In this document: one piece after another, positions 19,842-29,751 of the stretch
Numbering within the stretch: the first letter of the stretch is position 1
Layout of the letters: each line of letters opens with the position of its first letter
DNA from: Methylotenera_A sp044228245
GTDB taxonomy: Bacteria; Pseudomonadota; Gammaproteobacteria; Burkholderiales; Methylophilaceae
NCBI GenBank assembly: GCA_044228245.1
Contig: JBGAVG010000010.1
Location: 1-57,747 of the forward strand
DNA length: 57,747 nucleotides
Reading direction: 5' to 3'
Notes under the pieces: model-generated
What the model was told of the DNA's origin: nothing
The model's database searches: none
The model's input: the letters and a program-made list of their open reading frames with translations, nothing else
Made by a program: the position numbers and the translations under genes

Positions 19842-21026
19842 ATGCCAGTCAGAAGTTACGGCGCAGAACGGGCTGGATGGCCTGACTTAAATGGCAACAG
19901 CGCATCATTGATTGCTTTATTGGACGCGGTGCTGGTTAATGGCAGCTCTACGCTAAGTGTTTCCAGTATCACACGCTCCGGCACAACAGCTACAGTAACT
20001 ACGGCCACCGCGCACGATTACCAAACAGGCGACTGGATATTGGTGGCGGATGCAAATGAGGCGGCGTACAACGGCGCGGTAAAGATCACGCGCGGCAGTA
20101 GCACAACCTTCACATACGAAGTCGCTGGCTCACCAAGCACGCCAGCCACAGGAACGATAACTTGCCGCTATGCGCCCGCTGGCTTTGAGAAAAAATACAG
20201 CGGCACAGACAAGGCGGTATATCGCTCTTTGCGCAGTGATAGCAACAAACATTATTTGCGCGTGGTTGACGATGGCAGTGGCGGCGCTACTTACAAAAGT
20301 GCCGTTTGTTATTCGTGGGAATCTATGGATGATGTGGATACCGGAACATCGGGGTGTCCAACGCCCAACGCCCAACACTGGGCAAAATCCAATACCACAG
20401 ATGGTACCGCTAGATGGTGGCGCATTATTACAGATGGGCGGCTGGTGTATTTTTTTGCAGGTACAAACATTGCCAAAACTGCTGGCGATACTTTAGTTGA
20501 TGGCGCGATGGCGGTTTGGGGAGACTTCAAATCTGTCATGGCGGGCGATATTTATAATGTAATTCATGCGGCATACACTGCTGCGTATACAAACATGAAC
20601 GTTATCAATTCGCTTTTAGGGAGTTGCATTTCTGCTTCATCATACAGCACCAATAAATCAATCAACATTGCGCGTTCTTATAATCAAGCATTATCTGTGG
20701 TAAATAACGCTGGCATACAAGGGGTTTCCGCTGGCAGCGAAAACTGCTTGGGTAATTCTGTTGCCATTCCGTTTCCAAACAAAGCAGATTCAGGGTTTTA
20801 TATTGCTCCCTGCATTTTGTACGAAACCACTAATCAAACATTAAGAGGTGTAATGCCGGGTTGTTATCAGTCATACCACGGCAACTGCTTTTCAAATAAC
20901 ACCTTGATTAGCGGTGTGTCGGGGATGCCCAACAAAAAACTCGTAATGCTGTATGTTAAATCTAGCGGTTATACAGGCGGGGTTGTGATAGATATTGCCG
21001 GTGATGATGACGGCGAATGGTGGTGA
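19842..21026 (+). CDS. Tail or fibre protein, 394 aa
   Basis: The N-terminal part (MPVRSYGAERAGWPDLNGN, then SLIALLDAVLVNG) is typical of a phage tail-protein family. A beta-rich region with HDYQTGDWILVADANEAAYNG follows, resembling Ig-like tail domains. The second half is Ser/Asn/Gly-rich and may be exposed. It starts three bases after the previous stop and is followed by other tail genes. It is probably part of the tail hub or fibre. Confidence 0.68.
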   Translation: MPVRSYGAERAGWPDLNGNSASLIALLDAVLVNGSSTLSVSSITRSGTTATVTTATAHDYQTGDWILVADANEAAYNGAVKITRGSSTTFTYEVAGSPSTPATGTITCRYAPAGFEKKYSGTDKAVYRSLRSDSNKHYLRVVDDGSGGATYKSAVCYSWESMDDVDTGTSGCPTPNAQHWAKSNTTDGTARWWRIITDGRLVYFFAGTNIAKTAGDTLVDGAMAVWGDFKSVMAGDIYNVIHAAYTAAYTNMNVINSLLGSCISASSYSTNKSINIARSYNQALSVVNNAGIQGVSAGSENCLGNSVAIPFPNKADSGFYIAPCILYETTNQTLRGVMPGCYQSYHGNCFSNNTLISGVSGMPNKKLVMLYVKSSGYTGGVVIDIAGDDDGEWW

Positions 21027-21029
21027 TGT

Positions 21030-21785
21030 ATGGCATCCCATCGTTATTGGCGATTACTGATACCAGCCGCCGCGCGTTCTTCTAACTATGCGCAAATATC
21101 AGAGTTGGAGTTAAGGGAGTCCATTGGCGGCTCCAGTGTTGCATCAGGCGGCACAGCAAGCGCATCTTCAACAATGAATGCAACCTACGCCGCGTCAAAA
21201 GCGTTTGATGGCAGTCACACATCTGGCAATGCATGGTCTTCAATAACCTACGACACCGATTGGCTTAAATACGATTTTGGTGCGGGCAACGAAAAGGATA
21301 TTGTCGAAATAAAGTTGTATACGCCGGATTCAAGTGGTGGCTCTATTAACCCAGCCGCCTTTCCAAAATATGCCGTTTTTCAATACAGCGATGATGATGT
21401 CACTTGGGTTGATCATCTTTATATTGGCGGCATGGAGCAGAGCTACAATAAATCGTATGTTTTCAACACATCCACCAACGCGCCAAGCTATATAGTAACT
21501 TCTCGCCTGCTTGATGCAGAGCAAAAAAACTTCATCAGAAAAACGCCGTTTACCGGTGATTATTGCTTGTCTGGTGTTACCACGAACATGGCAACCCCAG
21601 CGCCTCGGCGGATTTGTTTGCACGATCAATCGTCTCGCCAACTTATTGCCACCACGCATTCAAAAGCTGACGGAGTATTTGAGTTTGATTATTTGGCGAA
21701 CCGTGAGTTTGTTGTGATTGGTGTGGATGATTCTGGCACACAAAATGACATCGTGTACTCACACATCACGCCTGTGCCGAGATAG
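21030..21785 (+). CDS. Tail protein with discoidin-like (F5/8 C) domain
   Basis: The 251-residue protein opens with HRYWRLLIPAAARSSNYAQI and continues with AFDGSHTSGNAW and WLKYDFG. These match the F5/8 type C (discoidin) fold, which binds carbohydrate. The C-terminal part (RRICLHDQSSRQLIATTHSK, then DGVFEFDYL) resembles a beta-sandwich module common in tail proteins. It probably helps recognise host surface sugars. It sits between two other tail genes. Confidence 0.72.
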   Translation: MASHRYWRLLIPAAARSSNYAQISELELRESIGGSSVASGGTASASSTMNATYAASKAFDGSHTSGNAWSSITYDTDWLKYDFGAGNEKDIVEIKLYTPDSSGGSINPAAFPKYAVFQYSDDDVTWVDHLYIGGMEQSYNKSYVFNTSTNAPSYIVTSRLLDAEQKNFIRKTPFTGDYCLSGVTTNMATPAPRRICLHDQSSRQLIATTHSKADGVFEFDYLANREFVVIGVDDSGTQNDIVYSHITPVPR

Positions 21786-21795
21786 GTGGTGAGTC

Positions 21796-24700
21796 GTGGC
21801 GTATACACCGCCCAGTGGAGATAGTGTTGTTCTTAACTGGACAGGCGCATCTTACACGCCGCCCGATGGCGACAGTGTTGTTATTGAGTTCAGTCCAGCA
21901 AGCCCAGACGACAGTTATGTTGTTGGCGCAACGGTAGGTGACACACTATCTGTTAGTGATGCCAGCATAGAAAACCTAACCAAGAGTGTTTTTCCAGGGG
22001 CTATTCCGCCACTATCAGCGGGTGTGCCGTATTTGCGGTGGACGCAATTCGTCCGCCCGCAGGGGGTTGGCGCTTTAGGTGTTGGTGGCCCAGCGACCAG
22101 TTTGCGGCTGCGCATTCTGAGTCCATCGCCCATCCCGCCTATCGTCGCGCCACAGCCCTATGTGTCTGGTGGCGTGAAGATTGTCAGTATTGGCGGGATT
22201 CAATCGGATAGTTTTGGGACTCCAAGGCTTTATGACGAACTATTGCCACCATCCATAACCAGCTTGATTCAATTTGGCGCGGCGGCGGTGGCTACTACAC
22301 CAGGGATTTGGCCGCTTGGGGTTCGCAGTGACAGATATGGCGAGCCAAGTGTTTGGCGGTTCCCGTATCCAGAAGGTTTTTTGTCGTATCGCTCAGGTAC
22401 GCACACAATTGATTATGGCCTACACACCCTGTATCCATCAGGGTTTGATTCCTACGAGCCAAGCCCTAGTGTTATTAGAGACAGGGCGCAGACTATCAGG
22501 CCAAGCGAAACTGGCTATTCTAATTTCGGGGATGTTTTTGTTAGAGGCGCACGGCGCTTTATTCAATCCGAAGGGTTTGATACGGCAACATTCCGTGACT
22601 ATTTAACGGTGCGCAATACCCGTAGATTGTTGACAGCAAAAATCGGAGACATGCTGGAGGCGGGCAATCACGAGATTGTGAATAATACGCCTTCACTTTT
22701 TCCTACCGGAATAGATTTACTGGCGTTTGGCGAGGCTTTTGTAAGTCATTTTATTCGTAGAGCGCGTCCATCTGGCAACGACTTTGTGTTGTTTGGATCG
22801 CCTACTGTAAAAGGTACGCCCGCTCTGTTTTTTAACGGCATTACGCGCACGGCCGTTGGTGAGCCGAGCGTATCAAAAAAACACAGGCAAATAGAAACGC
22901 AGGGCAGTGTTAGCGATAAACACGGCACGGCACTGGTAACATTTACTTACAGAGTGCTGCGCGTAGGGTCTGGTATTTACCAAGCGGTCTTTGAGGAAAA
23001 TATCAGAGTAGAGCATGGTGTTCGCACCGTTGAAACCATTGCGTCTTATCCTGGATTGTTTTTTGGTAATTCGAGAATTGATAGGGCTATTCGCTATGTT
23101 TCACCGGCCAGCATCAAACCACCCGATTTGGTGCCGCAAACCGTGTACGGCCCACGAAAATTAGGCGCGTTTGGGTTTGATTCACAACGATTTGGCAATA
23201 GGATTTTGCCAGAGTATTCATATATCGTGGCGCGTGGATTTCAAGGCGATATTGGCAGTCCAGAAGTTAGGAACATCAACAGAAGATTATTCCCTTTATC
23301 ATTCAAAACCGGAGGAAGCGAAGAGTGGATGCGTCACGGCGCTAATCGAGTACACAATTTGCGCCAAATTGTTGCGCAGTATTTTGATGACGCTTCGTAC
23401 TTATATCCACTGCCATTTCCGCCGCCGACCATTGCCAACCGTAACCGCGCCATAAGCACTATCGGCGCTGCCACCAACAAACACGGCCTTGCATTGATAG
23501 AGAACGCAGGCAGGGCTTTGTTAGTGACGGGCATTGATGCGCCAAAAACAGGCGAGTTCTACAAGGCCGGTTCAGTAACGCACAAAATACGATATGTGAA
23601 GCCGGATATTATCGAGCCACGATGGTTCTCGCCATACGCTGCTGTATACAACGCGGCGCGCGTGCTGGCTCCAAGCGGTTATTCTGCACAAGGGTTTGGC
23701 GATAATATCTCTGCAAAAAACACGCGAAGGTATTACATCGGCATCGGCAAGATTGATTCGGCGAAAGTTGCCGAGCCAATGATAAGTTTTAGAATCCGCA
23801 CGCTTGTACAAAATAATCAATACGCATATCCGCCTGACATTAAGATGCCAGACATACAGTTGCTCAAAAGGTATGTGGATGTAGCTGGCAATGATTATCA
23901 GAAAATTGGACATACCGACTTGGTGATCCACTGGACGATTGTTCGCCCAACCACCAGCCCAATGACGCAATACGGTTATCCGGCGCTGAAAAACCTAACG
24001 CCGGAATTGCCTGCTTATGGATACGACCATACTGAGTTTGGTGATACAAGAATTAGAACACAGTGGCGCGCGATGTTTGCTCACGGCTCACTCATGCAGC
24101 AATTTGGAAATACTCGGATTGCTGATAGAACATTTCGAGTGCCGCCGAGTGGATTTGCTGCGACCAGAATGGGAAATGTAATTGTTGAAAAAACCGCTTC
24201 ACCACCATATTCGCGTCAATACATTATGTTGGATGATATTGGCAGCGATGGAAACGGCTATGGCATTGACATACCAACATACCCTTTGCAGGTTTCTATT
24301 CCTGCAATTAAACATAATGGAGTCTATCCAGAAGGTTTTGATGCGGCAAAATTCGACGAGGCAAGAGTAACGGCCAACACCATTCGAGTGGAGCCTGGCT
24401 ATTATGAGTTCCCTATTGGAGAGCATGAAGTTTCATTAAAAACACGCACCATAGCGGTAAAACCATACCCTGATCCACCCCTCCCATCCCCTGCTGCGCT
24501 ATCACCAAGAACGATATGGGCGGTTAATGAGCCGCCACAACAAGCGAAAGATAACCACATAAGTCAGCCCATACATTATGTGGATGGGTATGGCGGTAGG
24601 TCGCCTGGGATAACGCTTGGATACCCTGCGGTTGTGCTTCAGCACAGGCGACTTACAGTAAGAAATCTACCAGCCACGCCGCCAACGCGCTACGGCAATC

Positions 24701-25329
24701 CAGAGATATTCAATAGGCTGTCGTTCGTTGCTGTTAATGGCATCCAGTCAATGCGCATTGGGTGGGTGTCAACGCCCGTCGATAAAAAGCTAACCCAATT
24801 TGATCCGTTTGATGGAGCAATGGTGGGGCTGCAATCTGTGCGCCGCTCAAAGCTGGATGGCCCTCAAAATATATCAATGAACGGATACGCGGCCACGCAG
24901 TTTGGGTTAGGCACACACATTGATTTGTTTAATCGACAAATACACCCCCCTGGGCTTCATTCTCTGCGAATGGGGGAGTCAAGTCAGTTTGATGTTCCAT
25001 ACACATGGATGTCTCTGCATGTTGGTCCGCCGATGCCAACGATTCCAGTCGGCACAGATATGGCGATAATCGGCACGCAATTTATTTCTTTGCGCGTTAG
25101 GGATATTGCCATGACTGGCTATGATGCGTTTTTGTGTGAATATGAACTGGAGGCATTTGATAAGCGAATAAGAATAACACGCGGCGCAAAAACCCTTCCT
25201 GTGCTATCTATCACCCCTATAGGGATTTCAGCGGAGCAATATGCCGTGCCAAATATAAAGCCAGCCGTGCGGTATATCCGGCCAGACGGCAATGCTGACC
25301 AATACCGTAAAGGAGCTTCACATGTCTGA
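21796..25329 (+). CDS. Large repeat-containing tail protein, 1,177 aa
   Basis: The N-terminus has two copies of YTPPxGDSVVxxW/F (residues 3-12 and 19-29), a motif seen in phage tail proteins. The rest consists of many diverged units of about 25-35 residues, each with a core like G(F/Y)D...FG.P.V followed by R.I.P. Examples are PSGFDSYEPS, SEGFDTATF, AFGFDSQRFG, AYGYDHTEFG and PEGFDAAKFD. It has no recognised enzymatic motif. The GTG at 21796 follows GGTGGTGAGTC. A long beta-repeat adhesin or fibre is likely. Confidence 0.7.
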   Translation: MAYTPPSGDSVVLNWTGASYTPPDGDSVVIEFSPASPDDSYVVGATVGDTLSVSDASIENLTKSVFPGAIPPLSAGVPYLRWTQFVRPQGVGALGVGGPATSLRLRILSPSPIPPIVAPQPYVSGGVKIVSIGGIQSDSFGTPRLYDELLPPSITSLIQFGAAAVATTPGIWPLGVRSDRYGEPSVWRFPYPEGFLSYRSGTHTIDYGLHTLYPSGFDSYEPSPSVIRDRAQTIRPSETGYSNFGDVFVRGARRFIQSEGFDTATFRDYLTVRNTRRLLTAKIGDMLEAGNHEIVNNTPSLFPTGIDLLAFGEAFVSHFIRRARPSGNDFVLFGSPTVKGTPALFFNGITRTAVGEPSVSKKHRQIETQGSVSDKHGTALVTFTYRVLRVGSGIYQAVFEENIRVEHGVRTVETIASYPGLFFGNSRIDRAIRYVSPASIKPPDLVPQTVYGPRKLGAFGFDSQRFGNRILPEYSYIVARGFQGDIGSPEVRNINRRLFPLSFKTGGSEEWMRHGANRVHNLRQIVAQYFDDASYLYPLPFPPPTIANRNRAISTIGAATNKHGLALIENAGRALLVTGIDAPKTGEFYKAGSVTHKIRYVKPDIIEPRWFSPYAAVYNAARVLAPSGYSAQGFGDNISAKNTRRYYIGIGKIDSAKVAEPMISFRIRTLVQNNQYAYPPDIKMPDIQLLKRYVDVAGNDYQKIGHTDLVIHWTIVRPTTSPMTQYGYPALKNLTPELPAYGYDHTEFGDTRIRTQWRAMFAHGSLMQQFGNTRIADRTFRVPPSGFAATRMGNVIVEKTASPPYSRQYIMLDDIGSDGNGYGIDIPTYPLQVSIPAIKHNGVYPEGFDAAKFDEARVTANTIRVEPGYYEFPIGEHEVSLKTRTIAVKPYPDPPLPSPAALSPRTIWAVNEPPQQAKDNHISQPIHYVDGYGGRSPGITLGYPAVVLQHRRLTVRNLPATPPTRYGNPEIFNRLSFVAVNGIQSMRIGWVSTPVDKKLTQFDPFDGAMVGLQSVRRSKLDGPQNISMNGYAATQFGLGTHIDLFNRQIHPPGLHSLRMGESSQFDVPYTWMSLHVGPPMPTIPVGTDMAIIGTQFISLRVRDIAMTGYDAFLCEYELEAFDKRIRITRGAKTLPVLSITPIGISAEQYAVPNIKPAVRYIRPDGNADQYRKGASHV

Positions 25330-26515
25330 TGTCAAACTGATTCCGCTTGTCGGCATCAATACCGTAGCAGAGGATGCCGCTCTGGTGCGTGGCGGCGATG
25401 ATCCGCGCGCGTATGTGCGGGATGCGGTGAACATGGATATTACCCCTGCTGGCAAAGCGAATCTCCGCTCTTCCAAGAAGCGCGTGACAACAACCGCTTT
25501 CAAAAATCTGTGGCAAAGCCCGTTACATGGCGATGTGTTTGGCACGCTCAACGCTGATTGGGTGAGAGTGTTTCCTGATACATGGGATAGCGAAGTATTG
25601 GCCGCCATTGGCGATGGCCATGCGGCGCATGCGGTAATCAACAGCCAAGTATGTGTTGCTGCACAGGCAGGATTATTCCTATTCAATGGCGCGCAGGCGC
25701 AACCACTAACCCTTCCTACGCCACCAGCCCCGTTGGTGGTGACTGGTGAAGGCGGGTCATTGCACGAGGGGCGATATGGTGTAGCGATAGCTTGGCTGCG
25801 CGGCGAGATGGAGTCTGGCACTTCGGCTATTGCTTTTGCAGACACGAATGAACACGGCGCAATGACAGTAACCATGCCGCCATGTTTTGATAATACCGTC
25901 ACGGGTGTTCGTATGTATTTCACAGCTTTTAATGGTGGCGAATTAGGCAGGGGCGACGATTACCCAATAGCCACCACCAGCGTGGAGATTGCGCTATTAC
26001 CGGAACGCGGGGCTGTGCCGCAATTTCAGAACTTGTCACCAATGCCAACAGGCAAATACCTAGGGTACTGGCGTGGCCGATTGATTACCGCAAAAGCCAA
26101 TGTGCTGCGGTTTTCAGAGCCGTTAGCGTATCACTTGCACGACGAGCGTTATGGGTTTGTGCAACTACCACAACGCATTACATTCGTGGTTCCTGTGGAC
26201 GGCGGAATATGGGTTGGACAGGTCAACCATGTGGTGTTTTTGGCTGGCTCACGCCCAGCGGAGCTTGTTGTGCAGCGCAAAGCATCGCGCGCACCGGTGC
26301 CGGATTCTGCGATACAAGTGGATGCCGACACCCTTGGTGCAGATATGGCGCAGGGCGGCGCTGGCGGTGCGTTGTGGTTGGCTGAGAATGGTTATGTGGT
26401 TGGGACGGCGACAGGACAGCTGATAGAGCTGCATGCTGGCAAACTATCTGGCATTACCGGCGCTGCTAGTACCTCTGTAGTGTTGGATAAGCGCGTGCTT
26501 ACAGCGGTAGCATGA
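25322..26515 (+). CDS. Tail protein, 397 aa (propeller-like)
   Basis: The ATG at 25322 follows AAAGGAGCTTCAC and overlaps the previous gene. The N-terminus (KLIPLVGINTVAEDAALVRG) and NMDITPAGKANLRSSKKRV are typical of a family encoded next to tail genes in BPP-1/Bcep22-type phages. Repeated GRYGVAIAW/GKYLGYWRGRLI strands suggest a beta-propeller. It is likely a structural part of the short tail. Confidence 0.7.
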   Translation: MSDVKLIPLVGINTVAEDAALVRGGDDPRAYVRDAVNMDITPAGKANLRSSKKRVTTTAFKNLWQSPLHGDVFGTLNADWVRVFPDTWDSEVLAAIGDGHAAHAVINSQVCVAAQAGLFLFNGAQAQPLTLPTPPAPLVVTGEGGSLHEGRYGVAIAWLRGEMESGTSAIAFADTNEHGAMTVTMPPCFDNTVTGVRMYFTAFNGGELGRGDDYPIATTSVEIALLPERGAVPQFQNLSPMPTGKYLGYWRGRLITAKANVLRFSEPLAYHLHDERYGFVQLPQRITFVVPVDGGIWVGQVNHVVFLAGSRPAELVVQRKASRAPVPDSAIQVDADTLGADMAQGGAGGALWLAENGYVVGTATGQLIELHAGKLSGITGAASTSVVLDKRVLTAVA

Positions 26516-26583
26516 TATTGTCCCTATTTGGGTAAAAATCAACCGCTGCGCATGAGTGCGGCATAGGACTCTTGGAGAACCCT

Positions 26584-27168
26584 ATGTCACAACAACTGCG
26601 CAAAGAACTGTCACAAGCCCTGCATAACGATCATTACGATGTTACCGAGCAGGGTGTTTATTTTCCACGCCAAGGCGTGCTGGCCAGCGGCACATACATT
26701 GACCGCGTAAATGGCGGCGAATGGATGGAAACACCCAATTTGTTGGTGGATGAAGGCTTGGCTCACATGTTGAGTGTTGCCTTCGCGCAAACCGCAAAAC
26801 CAGCGGGCTATTATTTAGCCCTATTCAGCGGCGCAGCAGCGCCAGCGGCAAACTGGACAGCATCAAACTTCGCTTCGGTTGCCAGCGAAATCGTCAGCCA
26901 AAGTGAAGGCTATACCAATGCCACGCGCCCCATCTGGACACCGCCAGCCAGCACGGCGACTAACTCCATCGACAACATGAGTGCCGTTGCTTCGCTGACT
27001 ATTGCTACCGCTACATCGTTAAATGTTACCGGCGCTGCCTTGCTGACCAATAGTACGCGCGGCGGTACAACTGGCGTGTTGGTATCGGCCACCAAATACA
27101 GTGCTACGCGCGTGTTCCAAAATGGCGATGTGTTTGAAGTGGGCTATCGCGTTAGCTTGACGGTGTAA
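26584..27168 (+). CDS. Tail-associated protein, 194 aa
   Basis: The ATG at 26584 follows TTGGAGAACCCT. The protein starts MSQQLRKELSQALHND and includes ETPNLLVDEGLAHMLSVAFA and KPAGYYLALFSGAAAP, which resemble a small tail-protein family in podoviruses. The rest is Ala/Thr-rich and beta. The gap before it holds a CCGC...GCGG hairpin. Confidence 0.65.
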   Translation: MSQQLRKELSQALHNDHYDVTEQGVYFPRQGVLASGTYIDRVNGGEWMETPNLLVDEGLAHMLSVAFAQTAKPAGYYLALFSGAAAPAANWTASNFASVASEIVSQSEGYTNATRPIWTPPASTATNSIDNMSAVASLTIATATSLNVTGAALLTNSTRGGTTGVLVSATKYSATRVFQNGDVFEVGYRVSLTV

Positions 27169-27171
27169 TTT

Positions 27172-29751
27172 ATGCACCAGCCACTACCTCACGGCCGTTT
27201 GGCCGTGGGTGGTGCGCCAACAGAGCAGGACAACGCAGCAATAGAGCTACTGGCGCGCCGATTAACAAATCTACGGCAGCTTTCTGGCGTGCCGAGCTTG
27301 CGCATGCTGAGAACATTGCCAGATGGCGGCTATGTGATAGCGCAAAACATGGGCGGGACATTTCGAGTTATTACCCATAAGCCGCTTGCCGACCAACCGC
27401 AAGAATCAGATGGTCTGGCCGGTGTCTATATCCCAATGTTGTTTTCAGGGGTGGTGACAAAGCCGGTTGTTGGGGGTGACGAAGGAGTGCAATTGCACTT
27501 GACTGAAGGCGCTCGCCGCCGTATTGCCAACTACAGCGGAGAAATATCGGTTGACAAAAAAGTTAGCCTGCATCGCTTTCGGGTTGAATACAACCCGATG
27601 GTGAAGGAGCTTGCGCAAAGATTTGAATCGCCCATGTTCTTTTCCCAGTACGCCACACAGCGCCCTACATGGTATTCCGGCGCAATGGCCGAAGTGATGC
27701 AGATTGTAGGGGGTTATGGCCGCCAAGATTTGATGGCGCTACCCAACAACCCTGTTGAGCGCGCAGAAATGATTCTGCCAAAAGATGTAGCCAAAAAGAT
27801 ATACAAAGAAATAAACGATCTTCGGCTACCGGGATACACAGGACTGCCGCCTACAAGCGGGCAGTTTCAGTACGACTACAAGTTCAACAATACGCATGGC
27901 GTGAGTTTTGGTTCTGATGGGAAGCCGTGGCTGGTCCGCGTCAACAAGTCTGGCGTTTGGGTGATGCCATTGCCGCTAATACCCGCTACCACCACCGAGG
28001 CATTTAGGGAATATGTTGAAGAAAAAGGCGATGATGAAATTATTTCTATTTTGGATCGGTTTGGCGGGATGCCATCGGGCGAGCGGTTCCCTGTTGGTGA
28101 AAGTGATATTTATGCGTGGAAGCGTGCTGGCGTAATAATCAAGATTTGCGAAATAAAAGATTTTTACGAGCATGTTTTCTACTCGTCAGCCTGCGGATGG
28201 TCATTTAACTCTAAGGGGACGGAGGGTTTTAATACTTGCTACGACTATGAGCCTGGAAGCGGATTGGGTTACGGGCTGGCCTTCAAAATGAAGCTGTCTA
28301 TTGGGAGCAGGCAATACGATATGCTGCCCAAGAGTGATTTTTCTGGAAGCGATAGCGACATGAAGAGCGTTGCTGAGTATCTGGCTAAACTGGATAATTT
28401 GTTGCGCGGCAATTCTGCAAAAAATCTCGCTATAAAGTACAAACTGCGGCGCGTTGATGCCAATGAATTGTTGTCGCGTGCGCGCTCTAATAGTGTTGTA
28501 ACAAATGAGGATGTTGACTATTGGGATAATTTGGAATTGAGTGAGATTGCCAGTTGCTCAGGTAGTGTCGGCGCTGTGTCGAGAGGGTGGTTGTTTGATC
28601 GTTGGCAGCCAGAAATAAAGTTCCCAGAGCCTCTTTTGCAGGGGTGCATCTCGCACATATTTCTTCCAATCCTTCCAACATCAGGGCCGTCTGCATACTC
28701 AATAAATCCACCATGCGACACAATCATGTTTGGATATTATGTTGGCGATACTTTGAAGGTGGTTAAGTATTTTCGTGAAGTTAGAGAAATAAAGCCAGGG
28801 ATGGAAGATGGGTTTGAAGAGTGCATGCTGACTGGATCATGGACTAGAAAAAGCACGGGTTTTGGGTGGATTGCTGGCAGGTTTTACACAACAGATTTTG
28901 ATGATCGTAAAGATTTGTACTCGGTTGTAACGACTCACAAAATAACGAGTGAGCCTGCTGGGGTTGATTACCCGCCACGGTTTTCATTTGATGAGCTTTT
29001 TAGCCGGACAGGGACTATTTGGCGCAATCATTATTTTTTGCGCACGAATGAGACGGCAATGACAGAAGGCCATTCAATGGATGTGGCGATTTGTATACCG
29101 TATCTTTGCCGTAATGCTGTTTTGCATGTTAAACGCTCCAGTGTTGGCGGTAGTTCGGAATCGTCGGGCGGCGGCGTTTTTTCTGTTAGGGATCCAGTAA
29201 GTTATAGATATTGGACGAATGACCATCTTTTCGCCTGGTGGGGTGGCTTGGAAGATATGAGTCAAAAGCCGTACCCTAAAAATGGAAATCCTGTTTGGGT
29301 TACGGTAGAGGAAAACGCATCAGGCGGTTGTGGTAGTGATGTTGGCTCTGGATCGTGGATAAAAACCCCGGCTGATTACACTTGGCTGGTGCGCCCTAAA
29401 ACGGAAGAGTATTTGTTCGATGGCGGCGGAAGCCCTGCAAAAGTTGACTCTACTAGCTCGCATAGCTCAAGCGGCATGGAAGAGGATGGCGACATTAAAA
29501 CCGACATTCCAGGCGAGCCTGGATTCATCTCTAAAGGCTATCCGCCATCACCTATGTTTTTCTTGCCGTCACCGCATGATGCTCTAGGTGTTTTTTATAG
29601 TGATGCCTGTAGGGTTGTATTCGGCGACACGATTTATGCAAGCTCGACTGAGCCACCTGGGTACGGAGTAGAGGAAAGAAAGCGTTGGGGCGATTGTAAT
29701 TTGGTCGATAACAAAACGGCACATCACTTTATAGGCGTAATACATGAGTAG
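27172..29751 (+). CDS. Large tail-region protein, 859 aa
   Basis: The family is not recognised. The first 250 residues (ending near a PTSGQFQYDYKF segment) look like a separate globular part with LARRLTNLRQLSGVPSLRML. The rest is rich in aromatic residues and glycine and includes a Ser-rich linker near 660-670. It lies among tail genes and overlaps the next gene by 8 bases. Probably a virion tail component; no enzymatic motif is visible. Confidence 0.65.
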   Translation: MHQPLPHGRLAVGGAPTEQDNAAIELLARRLTNLRQLSGVPSLRMLRTLPDGGYVIAQNMGGTFRVITHKPLADQPQESDGLAGVYIPMLFSGVVTKPVVGGDEGVQLHLTEGARRRIANYSGEISVDKKVSLHRFRVEYNPMVKELAQRFESPMFFSQYATQRPTWYSGAMAEVMQIVGGYGRQDLMALPNNPVERAEMILPKDVAKKIYKEINDLRLPGYTGLPPTSGQFQYDYKFNNTHGVSFGSDGKPWLVRVNKSGVWVMPLPLIPATTTEAFREYVEEKGDDEIISILDRFGGMPSGERFPVGESDIYAWKRAGVIIKICEIKDFYEHVFYSSACGWSFNSKGTEGFNTCYDYEPGSGLGYGLAFKMKLSIGSRQYDMLPKSDFSGSDSDMKSVAEYLAKLDNLLRGNSAKNLAIKYKLRRVDANELLSRARSNSVVTNEDVDYWDNLELSEIASCSGSVGAVSRGWLFDRWQPEIKFPEPLLQGCISHIFLPILPTSGPSAYSINPPCDTIMFGYYVGDTLKVVKYFREVREIKPGMEDGFEECMLTGSWTRKSTGFGWIAGRFYTTDFDDRKDLYSVVTTHKITSEPAGVDYPPRFSFDELFSRTGTIWRNHYFLRTNETAMTEGHSMDVAICIPYLCRNAVLHVKRSSVGGSSESSGGGVFSVRDPVSYRYWTNDHLFAWWGGLEDMSQKPYPKNGNPVWVTVEENASGGCGSDVGSGSWIKTPADYTWLVRPKTEEYLFDGGGSPAKVDSTSSHSSSGMEEDGDIKTDIPGEPGFISKGYPPSPMFFLPSPHDALGVFYSDACRVVFGDTIYASSTEPPGYGVEERKRWGDCNLVDNKTAHHFIGVIHE

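Noticed and set aside
19842..29751. Diversity-generating retroelement
   Set aside because: Related podoviruses such as BPP-1 carry one, so I looked for a reverse transcriptase and a template/variable repeat near the tail genes; none is present.
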